Below the pieces are notes generated by a model that saw only the letters and a list, made by a program, of their open reading frames with translations, ran no database searches and was not told the DNA's origin. Shown here one piece after another: positions 1-8,631 of a DNA stretch of 64,000 nt. Source of the DNA: Pantoea sp. Mb-10 (GTDB taxonomy: Bacteria > Pseudomonadota > Gammaproteobacteria > Enterobacterales > Enterobacteriaceae); contig NZ_JAJSDX010000001.1 of assembly GCF_021272205.1 (NCBI RefSeq), forward strand, positions 62,001-126,000, read 5' to 3'. The position numbers were made by a program, and so were the translations under genes. Position 1 is the stretch's first letter. Every line of letters begins with the position of its first letter.

Positions 1-35
1 ATGCGCAGCGCCTGCGCGGATAACGCCATTTTCAT
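1..35 (-). CDS. yceH: YceH family protein, first 11 codons only
   Basis: An ATG at 35-33 follows an AAGGA ribosome site 7 bases upstream, and the reading frame stays open to the window edge. It starts 9 bases after the rimJ stop codon on the same strand. In E. coli yceH directly follows rimJ, so position and spacing suggest yceH (DUF480). The 11 visible codons are too few to confirm the family by sequence alone. Confidence 0.55.
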   Translation of the reverse strand, partial: MKMALSAQALR

Positions 36-44
36 GAATTTTCC

Positions 45-641
45 TTAAAATTGGCCGCGCTGACCTGGCGTCCACTCCCGCCAGGTCAGCGCGGTGAGCA
101 CGTGATCCTGCCAGCGGCCATCAATCATTAAATAATCTTTCGCGTAGCCCTCTTTCTCAAACCCCAGACGCGCAAGAAGATCCCCGCTGCGCTGATTGTG
201 CGGCATGTAGTTGGCCATAATGCGGTGAATATGCTGCTGACGCTGCATATAGCGGATCGCCGCCTGCAGTGCTTCAAACATCATGCCTTGCCCCTGCCAC
301 TTTTCCCCCAGCGAATAACCGAGGTAACAGGCGTGAAAAGAGCCGCGCAGCACGTTGCTGAAATTCGCCACGCCACGGACTTCGTTCTCTTCCGGGTCCA
401 TCAAAATAAAATAGAAGGCCGATCCCTGTTTATGCATGTCGGCAATCAGGCTTAGCCGCGCCTGCCAGCCGGAGGGATAGCAGTGGCTGTCATCACGCAC
501 CGGCTCCCAGGGCTTGAGAAAGGCGCGGTTTTCCGCGTAATAATCTGCCAGTCGCCAGGCATCTCGCTCGTGGACTAACCGGACAACTAATCTATCGGTG
601 GTAAGGCGCGCACGTGGGCCGGCAGAACGATAGCCAAACAT
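45..641 (-). CDS. rimJ: Ribosomal protein S5 alanine N-acetyltransferase RimJ
   Basis: RimJ is a cytoplasmic GNAT enzyme that transfers an acetyl group from acetyl-CoA to the N-terminal alanine of ribosomal protein S5. The 198-residue product matches E. coli RimJ (194 aa) along its whole length. It has the N-terminal [10 protein letters not shown] stretch, and the acetyl-CoA loop WQGQGM lies at about residues 115-120. The ATG at 641 has a GGAG ribosome site 5 bases upstream. It probably forms an operon with yceH, whose start is 9 bases downstream. In E. coli mdtH lies between rimJ and grxB; here only 204 non-coding bases separate them. Confidence 0.95.
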   Translation of the reverse strand: MFGYRSAGPRARLTTDRLVVRLVHERDAWRLADYYAENRAFLKPWEPVRDDSHCYPSGWQARLSLIADMHKQGSAFYFILMDPEENEVRGVANFSNVLRGSFHACYLGYSLGEKWQGQGMMFEALQAAIRYMQRQQHIHRIMANYMPHNQRSGDLLARLGFEKEGYAKDYLMIDGRWQDHVLTALTWREWTPGQRGQF

Positions 642-845
642 CTTTTCTCCTGAAATCCATGACGTGAGAAGGGATCGCCAACGGCGATACGCTCCACTAT
701 AACCGCCTGTCCGGCTGCGGTAAAACGGTGCGGCGACCGCGTGCAGGTGCGACGCGTTTGCTGCCCTTCTCGATCTCTTCCATACTTTTCTCGCAACCGG
801 AAAAAAAGGTGACGGCGGTCACCCCATAACCTCAGGAGATGCGAA

Positions 846-1493
846 ATGAAACTCTACATTTACGAGCACTGCCCTTTTTGCGTTAAAGCACGCATGATTT
901 TTGGTTTAAAAAACCTACCGGTAGAGCTGATTGTGATGCAGAACGACGACGAGCAGTTGCCTAACAAGCTGGTGGGGCAAAAAATGGCCCCTATCCTGCA
1001 AAAAGAGGACGGCAGCGCGATGCCCGAAAGCATGGATATCGTGCATTATATCGACAACCTGGATCGCCAGCCTTTGCTGCAAGGCAGTACCAATCCTGCC
1101 ATTCAAGACTGGCTGCGCCGCGTGAATGGGTATATCAATAAGCTGCTGATCCCGCGCATTGCAGAGGCCGGCTTTGCGGAGTTTGCCACGCCCGAAGCGC
1201 GTCGCTACTTCCGTGAGAAAAAACAAGCGAGCCTGGGTGACTTTGCCGAACTGCGCAAGCACGCGCCGGGACTGATAAAAAATATCAGCGACGATTTACG
1301 TCAGCTGGATAAGCTGATTGTGAAGCCCAATGCGGTCAACGGTGAGCTGTCGGAAGACGATCTGCATCTGTTTCCTCTGCTGCGCTCCCTCACGTTAGTT
1401 GCTGGCATTGAGTGGCCGAGCCGCGTGGCCGATTACCGCGACAACATGGCAAAACAGACGCAGATTAACCTGCTCTCCTCACTGGCGGCTTGA
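846..1493 (+). CDS. grxB: Glutaredoxin 2
   Basis: GrxB is the large, GST-like glutaredoxin that reduces protein disulfides with glutathione. At 215 aa it has exactly the E. coli length. The dithiol active site CPFC is at residues 9-12, in the N-terminal thioredoxin fold. An all-helical GST-type C-terminal domain follows from about residue 90. An AGGAG site precedes the ATG. It lies upstream of yceB and pyrC, as in E. coli. Confidence 0.97.
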   Translation: MKLYIYEHCPFCVKARMIFGLKNLPVELIVMQNDDEQLPNKLVGQKMAPILQKEDGSAMPESMDIVHYIDNLDRQPLLQGSTNPAIQDWLRRVNGYINKLLIPRIAEAGFAEFATPEARRYFREKKQASLGDFAELRKHAPGLIKNISDDLRQLDKLIVKPNAVNGELSEDDLHLFPLLRSLTLVAGIEWPSRVADYRDNMAKQTQINLLSSLAA

Positions 1494-1501
1494 TCTTTTG
1501 C

Positions 1502-1529
1502 GATGGGAAACGCTGCGGCGTTTCTCATC
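1502..1529 (+). terminator. Stem-loop after grxB
   Basis: Arms of 12 bases (1502-1513 and 1518-1529) pair with one G-T wobble around a TGCG loop, starting 8 bases after the grxB stop. Only a short pyrimidine stretch follows and there is no clear T run, so it may stabilise the 3' end rather than terminate strongly. Confidence 0.4.
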
Positions 1530-1605
1530 CCTCTCCTGGTGACACCTCAATCCGATTCAGGCAGGCTATGGCTGTTTTGCCGCACAGTTCAGGATGAGGG
1601 AAAAA

Positions 1606-2169
1606 ATGAAAAAGGCACTTTACGGGCTCACCGCCCTGTTTTTCGCGCTGACGTTGAGCGCGTGTAATCAATTAACGCAGTACACCATCAGCGAACAGGA
1701 AGTGAATCAGGCGCTGCAAAAGCGTAATAACTTTGAGAAAGACATTGGCGTGTCTGGCCTGGTCAACGCCCATATTGTTCTGAGCGAGCTGAACAGCCAA
1801 ATCGGCCGGGAAGAGCCGGGTAAAGTGACGTTATCCGGTAAAGCGAACATCAGCGTTACGTCGCTGTTTGGCCCGCAGCAGGCTGAAATGCTGCTGAAAA
1901 TGAAAGCCCAGCCGGTGTACAACGCCCAGGAAGGCGCCATCTATCTGCATGATTTGCAGATTATCGATGCGCAGGTGCAGCCGGAAAAAATGGCGTCGAT
2001 CATGAAGACCCTCACGCCTTATCTCAACCAATCGCTGGCGCGCTACTTTAATGACAATCCGGCTTACGTGCTGAGCGCCGATCGCAGCAAGGCCGAAGCG
2101 CTGGCGAAAAAGCTCGCCAAAGGCATTGAAGTCAAACCGGGCGAGCTGGTGATTCCGTTTACCGAATAA
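1606..2169 (+). CDS. yceB: YceB lipoprotein (DUF1439)
   Basis: This is a 187-residue predicted lipoprotein with a short hydrophobic signal and the lipobox LSAC near residue 20, so it should be lipidated and membrane anchored. The mature part matches E. coli YceB (186 aa) throughout, including the near-identical C-terminus KGIEVKPGELVIPFTE. The ATG at 1606 is chosen over one 12 bases upstream because GAGGG lies 5 bases before it and the length then fits the family. The molecular role is not established. It lies between grxB and pyrC, as in E. coli. Confidence 0.93.
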   Translation: MKKALYGLTALFFALTLSACNQLTQYTISEQEVNQALQKRNNFEKDIGVSGLVNAHIVLSELNSQIGREEPGKVTLSGKANISVTSLFGPQQAEMLLKMKAQPVYNAQEGAIYLHDLQIIDAQVQPEKMASIMKTLTPYLNQSLARYFNDNPAYVLSADRSKAEALAKKLAKGIEVKPGELVIPFTE

Positions 2170-2178
2170 GCGTTACCG

Positions 2179-2200
2179 CCGCACCTGCGGGTGCGGTTTT
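2179..2200 (+). terminator. Intrinsic terminator after yceB
   Basis: CCGCACC and GGTGCGG form a 7-bp GC-rich stem with a 4-base loop, followed directly by TTTT. It lies 10 bases after the yceB stop and separates yceB from the pyrC promoter. Confidence 0.7.
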
Positions 2201-2220
2201 GTTCCCTTGAACAAAATCCC

Positions 2221-2236
2221 GTGCAAACGGTTGCTT
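2221..2236 (+). promoter_or_regulatory. Putative PurR operator of pyrC
   Basis: The 16-base GTGCAAACGGTTGCTT matches about 12 of 16 positions of the PurR consensus (ACGCAAACGTTTGCGT type). It sits just upstream of a good -10 hexamer, TATGAT, at 2244-2249. E. coli pyrC is a known PurR target, which supports the call. Binding here is inferred. Confidence 0.55.
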
Positions 2237-2253
2237 ACAACTCTATGATAACG

Positions 2254-2295
2254 CCCCGACCTAAACGCGCCCTTTCGTTTTCCTATCAGTCGGAG
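2254..2295 (+). promoter_or_regulatory. pyrC leader hairpin hiding the ribosome site
   Basis: The expected transcript start lies just downstream of the -10 box (TATGAT, ends 2249). CCCCGAC at 2254-2260 can pair with GTCGGAG at 2289-2295, which contains the pyrC Shine-Dalgarno GGAG. CCGAC/GTCGG is a perfect 5-bp core. In E. coli and Salmonella, pyrC start-site choice set by pyrimidine nucleotide levels decides whether such a hairpin forms and blocks translation. The layout here is compatible with that switch. Confidence 0.55.
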
Positions 2296-2302
2296 CCCAA
2301 CA

Positions 2303-3352
2303 ATGACAGCCCAACCCCAGCACCTCACGATTCGCCGCCCTGACGACTGGCATATTCATCTGCGCGACAACGCCATGCTTAATGCGGTCTTGCCCTATAC
2401 CAGCGCGGTCAATGGGCGAGCGATTGTCATGCCCAACCTGGTTCCGCCAGTAACCAGCGTTGAGGCCGCTGTGGCCTATCGTGAACGCATTTATGCGGCG
2501 TTACCTGCAGAACACGCTTTCACACCGCTGATGACCTGCTACCTCACCGATTCACTGGATGCGGACGAAATCGAACGCGGCTATCGCGAAGGGGTGTTTA
2601 CTGCGGCAAAGCTCTATCCCGCCCACGCCACCACTAACTCCAGCCACGGCGTCACCAACATTGCATCGATCGCCAAGGTATTGGAGCGTATGCAGCAGAT
2701 CGGTATGCCGATGCTGGTACACGGTGAAGTGACCGCGGCGCATGTGGATATCTTCGATCGCGAAGCGCGCTTTATTGAGACGGTGCTGGAGCCGCTGCGC
2801 CAGCAGTTCCCCGCGCTGAAAGTGGTAATGGAGCACATCACCACCAAAGAAGCCGCGGAGTACGTCGCCGCCGGCAACGAGCTGTTAGGCGCAACAATCA
2901 CGCCGCAACATTTGATGTTTAACCGCAACCACATGCTGGTGGGCGGCATACGACCTCACCTTTACTGCCTGCCGATTTTGAAGCGCAATATTCATCAGGA
3001 GGCGCTGCGTCAGCTGGTCGCCAGCGGCAACCGTCGGGTGTTTCTCGGCACCGATACCGCGCCGCATTTGCGCCATCTCAAGGAAGCCAGCTGCGGCTGT
3101 GCAGGTGTGTTCAACGCCCCAACCTCGCTGCCCGCCTATGCCACGGTGTTTGAGGAGCTGGGCGCGCTGGCGCATTTTGAAGCCTTCTGTTCTGAAAACG
3201 GCCCCCGTTTCTATGGTCTTCCGCTGAATGAAGGCACCCTGACGCTGGTGCGCGAACCGTGGACCGTGCAGGAGACGATCGCGCTGCCGGATAACGACAC
3301 GCTGGTGCCGTTCCTCGCCGGAGAAACGCTCAACTGGCGCATCAAAGAATAA
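2303..3352 (+). CDS. pyrC: Dihydroorotase
   Basis: PyrC catalyses the third step of de novo pyrimidine synthesis, the reversible cyclisation of carbamoyl aspartate to dihydroorotate, in the cytoplasm. The 349-residue product is one residue longer than the E. coli enzyme. Zinc ligands HIH are at 17-19, and the expected carboxylated lysine is K103 ([10 protein letters not shown]). Metal-binding and active-site motifs [16 protein letters not shown] and LGTDTAPH follow in order. The ATG is 7 bases after GGAG. A PurR-type site and a leader hairpin precede it. Confidence 0.97.
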   Translation: MTAQPQHLTIRRPDDWHIHLRDNAMLNAVLPYTSAVNGRAIVMPNLVPPVTSVEAAVAYRERIYAALPAEHAFTPLMTCYLTDSLDADEIERGYREGVFTAAKLYPAHATTNSSHGVTNIASIAKVLERMQQIGMPMLVHGEVTAAHVDIFDREARFIETVLEPLRQQFPALKVVMEHITTKEAAEYVAAGNELLGATITPQHLMFNRNHMLVGGIRPHLYCLPILKRNIHQEALRQLVASGNRRVFLGTDTAPHLRHLKEASCGCAGVFNAPTSLPAYATVFEELGALAHFEAFCSENGPRFYGLPLNEGTLTLVREPWTVQETIALPDNDTLVPFLAGETLNWRIKE

Positions 3353-3381
3353 GTGCGATTCGCTTGCCTTCGAAACGGCAA

Positions 3382-3401
3382 TACTGTACAAATAAACAGT
3401 A
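3382..3401 (+). promoter_or_regulatory. LexA box of dinI
   Basis: TACTGT-N8-ACAGTA is a full match to the LexA consensus CTGT-N8-ACAG including the flanking TA bases. It ends 19 bases before the dinI start, so dinI should be strongly repressed until SOS induction. Confidence 0.9.
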
Positions 3402-3420
3402 AACTGTTTCGGAGGCGCTT

Positions 3421-3666
3421 ATGCGTGTTGAAATTACCGTAGCAAAAACGCAACCCCTACCTGCGGGTGCATTGGACGCGCTTAGCGCAGAACTTACTCG
3501 CCGTATTCACCGCGATTTCCCCGATGACGATCACCACGTAAAGGTGCGTTATGCAGGCGGCAATCAGCTCAGCGTGTTCGGCGGCTGTAAAGCATCTCGC
3601 GAACGCATCACGGATATCTTGCAGGAAACGTGGGAGAGCGCCGACGACTGGTTTGTTACCGATTAA
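3421..3666 (+). CDS. dinI: DNA damage-inducible protein DinI
   Basis: DinI is a small SOS protein that binds RecA filaments and modulates RecA coprotease activity and filament stability. At 81 aa it has the E. coli length, and the C-terminal acidic helix ending LQETWESADDWFVTD is almost identical. A GGAGG site precedes the ATG. A near-perfect LexA box at 3382-3401 marks SOS control. An intrinsic terminator follows, so it is monocistronic. Confidence 0.96.
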   Translation: MRVEITVAKTQPLPAGALDALSAELTRRIHRDFPDDDHHVKVRYAGGNQLSVFGGCKASRERITDILQETWESADDWFVTD

Positions 3667-3685
3667 CCGCCACTGTGCCGTTTTT

Positions 3686-3711
3686 GCCGGGCGTCGCCGT
3701 CCGGCTTTTTT
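3686..3711 (+). terminator. Intrinsic terminator after dinI
   Basis: GCCGG...CCGGC forms the outer stem of a GC-rich hairpin (3686-3705), followed directly by a run of Ts. It lies 20 bases after the dinI stop. Confidence 0.8.
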
Positions 3712-3812
3712 ATGCCCGCAACTCAGCGTCCTTGAAAAAACAGAACGGGCTCTGGACGCCGGTTTAACGATCTCCTATTCTTGCCAGGTCATGCTTACAG
3801 GAGATGTTTTAC

Positions 3813-4088
3813 ATGACCACTGAAAAACCCGAAGAGGCGATGACCTTTGGCGAATTGCTCGCCTTGATTGCCGATCAGCAGCGCCGTCTGACCGTGCTGG
3901 AAAACGCCTTTACCAGCTTGACCGTATGCCTCGACGATCGTGCCAGCCAGCTGCTCGTGCACAGCCTGCTGCTGGAGGCGCAAAATCAGAATTACGACGC
4001 GCAACTACAGCAGCATTTCAGCCAGCTGGCGCTCGCGATTCAGAAGCGTAACGGACACGCTGCGCCAGAATTGTCCTCCGGAGCGTGA
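3813..4088 (+). CDS. Small helical protein of unknown function, IraP/YecF-like pattern
   Basis: This 91-residue product was not recognised as any named protein. The ATG at 3813 is preferred because GGAG lies 9 bases upstream; an in-frame ATG at 3804 is too close to it. The sequence is almost wholly predicted helix with heptad-like leucines (ELLALIADQQRRLTVLENAF, then SQLLVHSLLLE). The spacing of hydrophobic residues in the central part resembles YecF (encoded at 35039) and the RssB anti-adaptor IraP, both small helical proteins. That resemblance is my reading and is weak. E. coli K-12 has no gene here between dinI and bssS. Confidence 0.65.
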   Translation: MTTEKPEEAMTFGELLALIADQQRRLTVLENAFTSLTVCLDDRASQLLVHSLLLEAQNQNYDAQLQQHFSQLALAIQKRNGHAAPELSSGA

Positions 4089-4370
4089 ACACATTTTCGT
4101 TTTGCTGCGCGTTAAAGTTTTTAATTCTCACAACCGATAACTCTACTGTGAACGCAGCAAAAGCCGATTGATAAGAGACCCGCTGTTCTGGCATCTTATT
4201 ATCTGCTGGTAAACAGAAGGCAAGACGCAAAAAATGTTGTCGTTTACGCGCGTCTTTGCATTTCAACGAATGAACCGTCTGTTTCATGTTATAATTACCT
4301 GGCTAGTGTAAGCATCAGCCGCATTGAACCTCAAGAAGCACTTCGTTTAACGAGTAATAAGGAGGTTATA

Positions 4371-4625
4371 ATGGACAGAAATAAAGACGTCATTCAGACG
4401 CATCCGCTCGTGGGATGGGACATCAGCACTGTAGACAGTTATGATGCCATGATGATTCGCCTGCACTCGCTGTCATCGCAGGATCAAAAAGAAGAAGAAG
4501 CAGATGTTGGCCCAACTTACTGGCTAACCACCGATGTGGCCAGGCAGTTCATCTCAATTCTTGAAGCGGGTATCGCTAAGATTGAGTCCACAGAAGAGTA
4601 CCTCCGTGATAACCAAAAGCATTAA
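4371..4625 (+). CDS. bssS: Biofilm regulator BssS
   Basis: BssS is a small cytoplasmic protein that affects biofilm formation and AI-2/indole-linked signalling in E. coli; its biochemical action is unknown. The 84-residue product matches E. coli BssS (84 aa), with the invariant blocks VIQTHPLVGWDISTVDSYDA and WLTTDVARQFISILEAGIAKIE (split across residues 7-26 and about 51-72). AAGGAGG lies just before the ATG. A perfect TATAAT at 4290-4295 is a likely -10 box. A strong terminator follows. Confidence 0.95.
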   Translation: MDRNKDVIQTHPLVGWDISTVDSYDAMMIRLHSLSSQDQKEEEADVGPTYWLTTDVARQFISILEAGIAKIESTEEYLRDNQKH

Positions 4626-4645
4626 CTGCTTGCTTCGTGTAAAAA

Positions 4646-4667
4646 GGCACCCCCTGGGTGCCTTTTT
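4646..4667 (+). terminator. Intrinsic terminator after bssS
   Basis: GGCACCC and GGGTGCC form a stem at 4646-4662 with CCTTTTT following and AAAAA before, so it could act in both directions. Confidence 0.85.
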
Positions 4668-4729
4668 CATATCTGCACTCTTTTGGTATGCTGTTGAAAA
4701 ATTTCAGCGTTTTCGGGAGTGATGACGTT

Positions 4730-5845
4730 ATGGTTTACGATCTGATTGTGGTTGGCAGTGGCTCAGTGGGCGCAGCGGCGGGATTCTATGCCACCCAGGC
4801 GGGCTTATCGGTGCTCATGATCGACAGCGCACATCCGCCACACAGCCACGGCACCCATCACGGAGAGACGCGCCTGATACGTCATGCCTATGGCGAAGGT
4901 GAACGCTATGTGCCGCTGGTCCTGCGTGCCCAGCAGCTTTGGGATGCGCTTGAACGACAAAGCGGAGAACGCATCATGCACCGCAGCGGTATCCTGAATC
5001 TTGCGCCGCGCACCTCGCCGTTTATCCACAATGTCGTCAAAAGCGCCGAGCAGTATCAGTTGAATGTGCAGGTGTTGCAGGCGGATGAGGTGCAGCAGCG
5101 CTGGCCGCAAATCACCGTGCCAGAAGGCTATATCGGCGTTTTCGAACCTGACTCCGGCTTTCTGAAGTGTGAGCAAGCGGTGCGGAGCTGGATAATGCTG
5201 GCCGAACAGGCAGGCTGTGCGCAGCTGTTTAACTGCGGCGTCACGGCCATTGGCCGCGATGGCGACTTACAGCAGGTCACCACGCAGGAAGGCACGTTCC
5301 GCGCCCGTAAGCTGCTGGTCAGCGCGGGAACGTGGGTAAGTCAGCTGGTCGATAACCTGCCGATAACGCCCGTGCGTAAGGTATTTGCCTGGTATCAGGC
5401 GGATGGCCGCTACAGCGAGAACAATCAGTTCCCAGGATTCACCGTTGAAATGCCGAACGGCAGCCATTTTTACGGTTTCCCGGCCGATAATAACGCCCTT
5501 AAAGTGGGGCGACACGATGGTGGCCAGCCAATGCGCGCGCCGGGCGATCGTAAACCTTTTGGCAGCGTTGCTGCGGACGGCAGTGAAGCCTTTGCTTTCT
5601 TGCGTCAGTTCCTGCCCGGCGTGGGCGTATGCCTGCACGGTGAAGCCTGCAGCTATGACAATACGCCAGACGAAGATTTCATCGTGGACACGCTGCCAGG
5701 TGAGCCTAACCGCCTGATCGTCACTGGCCTGAGCGGGCACGGCTTCAAATTCGCCAGCGTGTTAGGCGAAATCGCCAGCGATTTTGCCCAAGACAAACCT
5801 TATGCGTTTGATCTCACGCCATTTTCCCTGGCGCGCTTTGCCTAA
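4730..5845 (+). CDS. solA: N-methyl-L-tryptophan oxidase
   Basis: SolA is a monomeric FAD enzyme of the sarcosine oxidase group that oxidatively demethylates N-methyl-L-tryptophan, and sarcosine poorly. The ATG at 4730 gives 371 aa (E. coli 372) and aligns with the known N-terminus; upstream in-frame ATGs would add an unrelated leader that runs through the bssS terminator. The FAD-binding GSGSVG motif is at residues 9-14. The cysteine expected to bind FAD covalently is C307, in the motif [16 protein letters not shown] site is about 10 bases upstream. It lies between bssS and yceJ, as in E. coli. Confidence 0.95.
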   Translation: MVYDLIVVGSGSVGAAAGFYATQAGLSVLMIDSAHPPHSHGTHHGETRLIRHAYGEGERYVPLVLRAQQLWDALERQSGERIMHRSGILNLAPRTSPFIHNVVKSAEQYQLNVQVLQADEVQQRWPQITVPEGYIGVFEPDSGFLKCEQAVRSWIMLAEQAGCAQLFNCGVTAIGRDGDLQQVTTQEGTFRARKLLVSAGTWVSQLVDNLPITPVRKVFAWYQADGRYSENNQFPGFTVEMPNGSHFYGFPADNNALKVGRHDGGQPMRAPGDRKPFGSVAADGSEAFAFLRQFLPGVGVCLHGEACSYDNTPDEDFIVDTLPGEPNRLIVTGLSGHGFKFASVLGEIASDFAQDKPYAFDLTPFSLARFA

Positions 5846-6104
5846 TCGCCCTGCTGGCGCCGCAGTGCGCCGGCAAAAATTGTCATCCTTACAATACGTG
5901 ACACTTCTTTAACTAAGTTGACAGCAAAAGGCGCGTTTGGTTAAGACGCGCGAGACCCCTGCTATTCTCCTGGCTTTTAACACTTATCCTGTTCAATATA
6001 TTTGCCTGTCTACGCGACTACTCGCTCATTAATTCTGAATGGCCCTCCCCAATTTATAGAAGGGTAAGCATCGTTGATTTTATATTTCAAAATGTAGATT
6101 CTCA

Positions 6105-6129
6105 TTAACTCTTATTTCTTTTGAGTTAA
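6105..6129 (+). repeat. Inverted repeat directly before the yceJ start
   Basis: TTAACTC (6105-6111) and GAGTTAA (6123-6129) are perfect 7-base arms with an 11-base loop. The right arm contains the only GAG that could serve as a ribosome site for the ATG at 6134, so the hairpin could reduce yceJ translation. Confidence 0.5.
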
Positions 6130-6133
6130 GACT

Positions 6134-6706
6134 ATGTGGCGTAATTCACCGCAGCATTACGGTGCCGTCTCTATTGCGCTGCACTGGGCAAGCGCGTTAA
6201 CGGTCTATGGGATGTTTGCGCTCGGGCTCTGGATGGTGGGGCTGGGGTATTATGACAGCTGGTACCACACTGCCCCCGAGCTGCATAAAAGTATCGGTAT
6301 TTTACTGGTTGCTGCCCTGCTGTTTCGCCTGCTATGGCGCGTTATCTCTCCACCGCCTGCGCCGCTGCGTACCTATTCTGTGACGGTACGCCGCGCCGCC
6401 GTCGCCGCGCATTGGCTGCTTTACGGCCTGTTATTCATGCTGTTCATCAGCGGCTATCTCATTTCTACGGCCGATGGCAAAGCCATTAGCGTCTTTGGCT
6501 GGTTTGCCCTGCCCGCACTTTTGCACGGAGCAGGCACGCAGGCGGATCTGGCAGGCGAAGTGCACCTTTGGCTGGCGTGGTGCGTGGTGCTGTTTTCCGC
6601 GCTGCACGCGTTAGCAGCCCTCAAACATCACATTATCGATCGCGATATCACGTTGAAAAGGATGCTGGGCTACCGCATCGCCGTTATCTCTGAAAAGGAA
6701 AAGTAA
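6134..6706 (+). CDS. yceJ: Cytochrome b561 family protein YceJ
   Basis: This is a 190-residue inner-membrane di-haem b-type cytochrome with four membrane helices. Candidate haem ligands are H17, H51, H92 or H143, and H157. The length fits E. coli YceJ (188 aa). It presumably moves electrons from quinol to a periplasmic partner, but the acceptor is unknown. The yceI start follows after one base, so the two genes form an operon and are often transcribed together. There is no strong ribosome site, and an inverted repeat covers the weak one. Confidence 0.94.
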   Translation: MWRNSPQHYGAVSIALHWASALTVYGMFALGLWMVGLGYYDSWYHTAPELHKSIGILLVAALLFRLLWRVISPPPAPLRTYSVTVRRAAVAAHWLLYGLLFMLFISGYLISTADGKAISVFGWFALPALLHGAGTQADLAGEVHLWLAWCVVLFSALHALAALKHHIIDRDITLKRMLGYRIAVISEKEK

Positions 6707-6707
6707 T

Positions 6708-7283
6708 ATGCTAAAGAAAACCCTGATTGCGCTCAGTGTAATGGGCATGATGAGCACCACTTATACGGCCCAAGCGGCAGAATATAAGATTGATAAAGAA
6801 GGACAGCACGCGTTCGTGCAGTTCCGGATCCAGCATTTAGGATATAGCTGGCTCTACGGAACCTTCAAAGACTTTGACGGTGCCTTCACGTTTGACGAAG
6901 CGAATCCCGCAGCGGATAAAGTCAATGTCACCATCAACACCAACAGTCTGGATACCAACCATGCGGAACGCGATAAGCATCTGCGCAGCGCGGATTTCCT
7001 GAATACAGAAAAATATCCGCAAGCCACGTTTACCTCCACATCCGTGCAGAAAAACGGCAGCGCTTATAAAATTAACGGTGATCTTACGCTCAATGGGGTC
7101 ACAAAACCCATTACGCTGGATGCCAAACTGCTGGGTGAAGGCAAAGATCCGTGGGGCGGTTATCGGGCCGGATTTGAAGCCAGCGGCGAAATCGTGCTGA
7201 AAGCGTTTAACATCGATAAGGATCTTGGTCCAGCGTCGCAAAAAGCCGAACTGATTATTTCCGTTGAGGGCGTCAAGCAATAA
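6708..7283 (+). CDS. yceI: Periplasmic YceI family protein
   Basis: This is a 191-residue secreted protein, the same length as E. coli YceI. A signal peptide ends at about AQA (residues 21-23). The mature domain is the lipocalin-like YceI beta-barrel, which in relatives binds isoprenoid chains such as polyprenyl or quinone-like lipids. Motifs DANH-type [15 protein letters not shown] and FTSTSV are family hallmarks. In E. coli it is induced by high pH and osmotic stress. It is translationally close to yceJ, one base upstream, with a GGAAAAG site inside the yceJ end. Confidence 0.95.
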   Translation: MLKKTLIALSVMGMMSTTYTAQAAEYKIDKEGQHAFVQFRIQHLGYSWLYGTFKDFDGAFTFDEANPAADKVNVTINTNSLDTNHAERDKHLRSADFLNTEKYPQATFTSTSVQKNGSAYKINGDLTLNGVTKPITLDAKLLGEGKDPWGGYRAGFEASGEIVLKAFNIDKDLGPASQKAELIISVEGVKQ

Positions 7284-7289
7284 CCGCGA

Positions 7290-7319
7290 GCAGCCTGATG
7301 TTGATGAACATCAGGCTGC
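7290..7319. terminator. Strong hairpin between yceI and trhO
   Basis: Perfect 13-base arms (7290-7302 and 7307-7319) with a GATG loop lie between two convergent genes. There is no immediate T run on either strand; Ts begin about 10 bases to the right on the plus strand. It probably blocks or ends transcription from both sides. Confidence 0.6.
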
Positions 7320-7326
7320 GTCAGGC

Positions 7327-8376
7327 TTACTTTTTCTCGGGCGCGGGAATGGTCATGCTCAGCAAGCCGCGCGACTTGTTAAACACCTTATTGCCGTTTT
7401 CACGACCCGCACGCCGCGCGCGCTGCTCTTCAGGTGGCAGCTTTGCCTCTTCCATGCAGAGCGGACTGCAGCAGTTTTCATATTTTGCCGCGCAGCTGGG
7501 GCACTGAATAAACAGCAGGTGGCAGCCATCATTTACGCAGTTGGTGTGCGTGTCGCACGCTGCACCGCACTGATGGCAGTGAGACAGGATGTCATCCGTG
7601 ATGCGCTCGCCCATACGCTCATCGAAGACAAAGTTTTTACCTTTGAAGCGCACCGGCAAGCCCTGTTCACGGGCGCGACGGGTGTACTCAATGATGCCGC
7701 CCTCGATGTGGTACACATCATCAAACCCGTTGTGCTTCATCCAGGCGCTGGCTTTTTCGCAACGAATGCCGCCCGTGCAGTACATCACGATTTTTTTGTC
7801 TTTGTGGGTTTTAAGCATATCCACGGCCATGGGCAGCTGATCGCGGAACGTATCGGCAGGCACTTCAAGCGCATTGTCAAAGTGGCCCACTTCGTACTCG
7901 TAGTGGTTACGCATATCGACAAACACCGCGTCGGGATCGTCGAGCATGGCGTTAACATCGGCCGCCTTGAGGTAAGCCCCGACGTCACTGGCGTCAAAAC
8001 TGCTGTCTTCAATGCCATCGGCCACAATGCGATCGCGCACTTTCAGGCGCAATACCCAGAATGATTTTCCGTCATCGTCCAGCGCGATATTCATCCGCAA
8101 ATTTTCCAGCGCCGGATCGAAGGCGTACAAAGCCGCTTTCATATTTTCATACTGGCTGGCCGGCACGCTGACTTGCGCGTTGATGCCTTCCTGCGCCACG
8201 TAAATACGACCAAACACCTTGAGTTTGGTCAGCGCCACATATAGGGCATCACGGAATGCTTTGGGATCGGCAATCTGGAAGTATTTATAAAAAGAGACTG
8301 TGGTACGCGGCTCGGTTTCAGCCAGCATACGTTCTTTCAGCTCTTTATTGGAAACGAGGTTATGTAACACTGGCAT
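7327..8376 (-). CDS. trhO: tRNA uridine(34) hydroxylase TrhO, rhodanese family
   Basis: TrhO (formerly YceA) carries out oxygen-dependent hydroxylation of wobble uridine in tRNA, giving 5-hydroxyuridine. The 349-residue product matches E. coli YceA (350 aa). An N-terminal acylphosphatase-like region is followed by a rhodanese domain with CTGGIRC at about 200-206. A cysteine-rich C-terminus (CHQCG and later CC-x3-C) may bind metal. The ATG at 8376 aligns with the E. coli start and has AGGTG 6 bases upstream; a GTG three codons earlier is in frame. Confidence 0.95.
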   Translation of the reverse strand: MPVLHNLVSNKELKERMLAETEPRTTVSFYKYFQIADPKAFRDALYVALTKLKVFGRIYVAQEGINAQVSVPASQYENMKAALYAFDPALENLRMNIALDDDGKSFWVLRLKVRDRIVADGIEDSSFDASDVGAYLKAADVNAMLDDPDAVFVDMRNHYEYEVGHFDNALEVPADTFRDQLPMAVDMLKTHKDKKIVMYCTGGIRCEKASAWMKHNGFDDVYHIEGGIIEYTRRAREQGLPVRFKGKNFVFDERMGERITDDILSHCHQCGAACDTHTNCVNDGCHLLFIQCPSCAAKYENCCSPLCMEEAKLPPEEQRARRAGRENGNKVFNKSRGLLSMTIPAPEKK

Positions 8377-8631
8377 GGTGAACACCTGTTAGCAATCAGA
8401 GAAATTTAGCGCGCATATGATACCTGAATTCACTCTGATGCAAACCCCATGCTGCAATTATCCTTGTGGCGCGCAGCCTGCGCGCGCGCGCAGGCCAGCA
8501 TGACACGATCTCGCATCTGCCCACGCCTCGCCCGCGCCGCTGGATTTCAGTCAGCCAGAAAAAATGGCATAATCGCGCTCAACAACAGAAACCGGACTCT
8601 CTGGCACAAGACGCAGGATACTGACTTTTCC

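Noticed and set aside
2885..3391. 168-codon minus-strand frame across pyrC
   Set aside because: It lies opposite the well-conserved pyrC gene, has no ribosome site, and its composition is that of an antisense shadow.
7264..8064. 266-codon plus-strand frame opposite trhO
   Set aside because: It starts inside yceI and runs antisense to a clear trhO; the product resembles no protein family.
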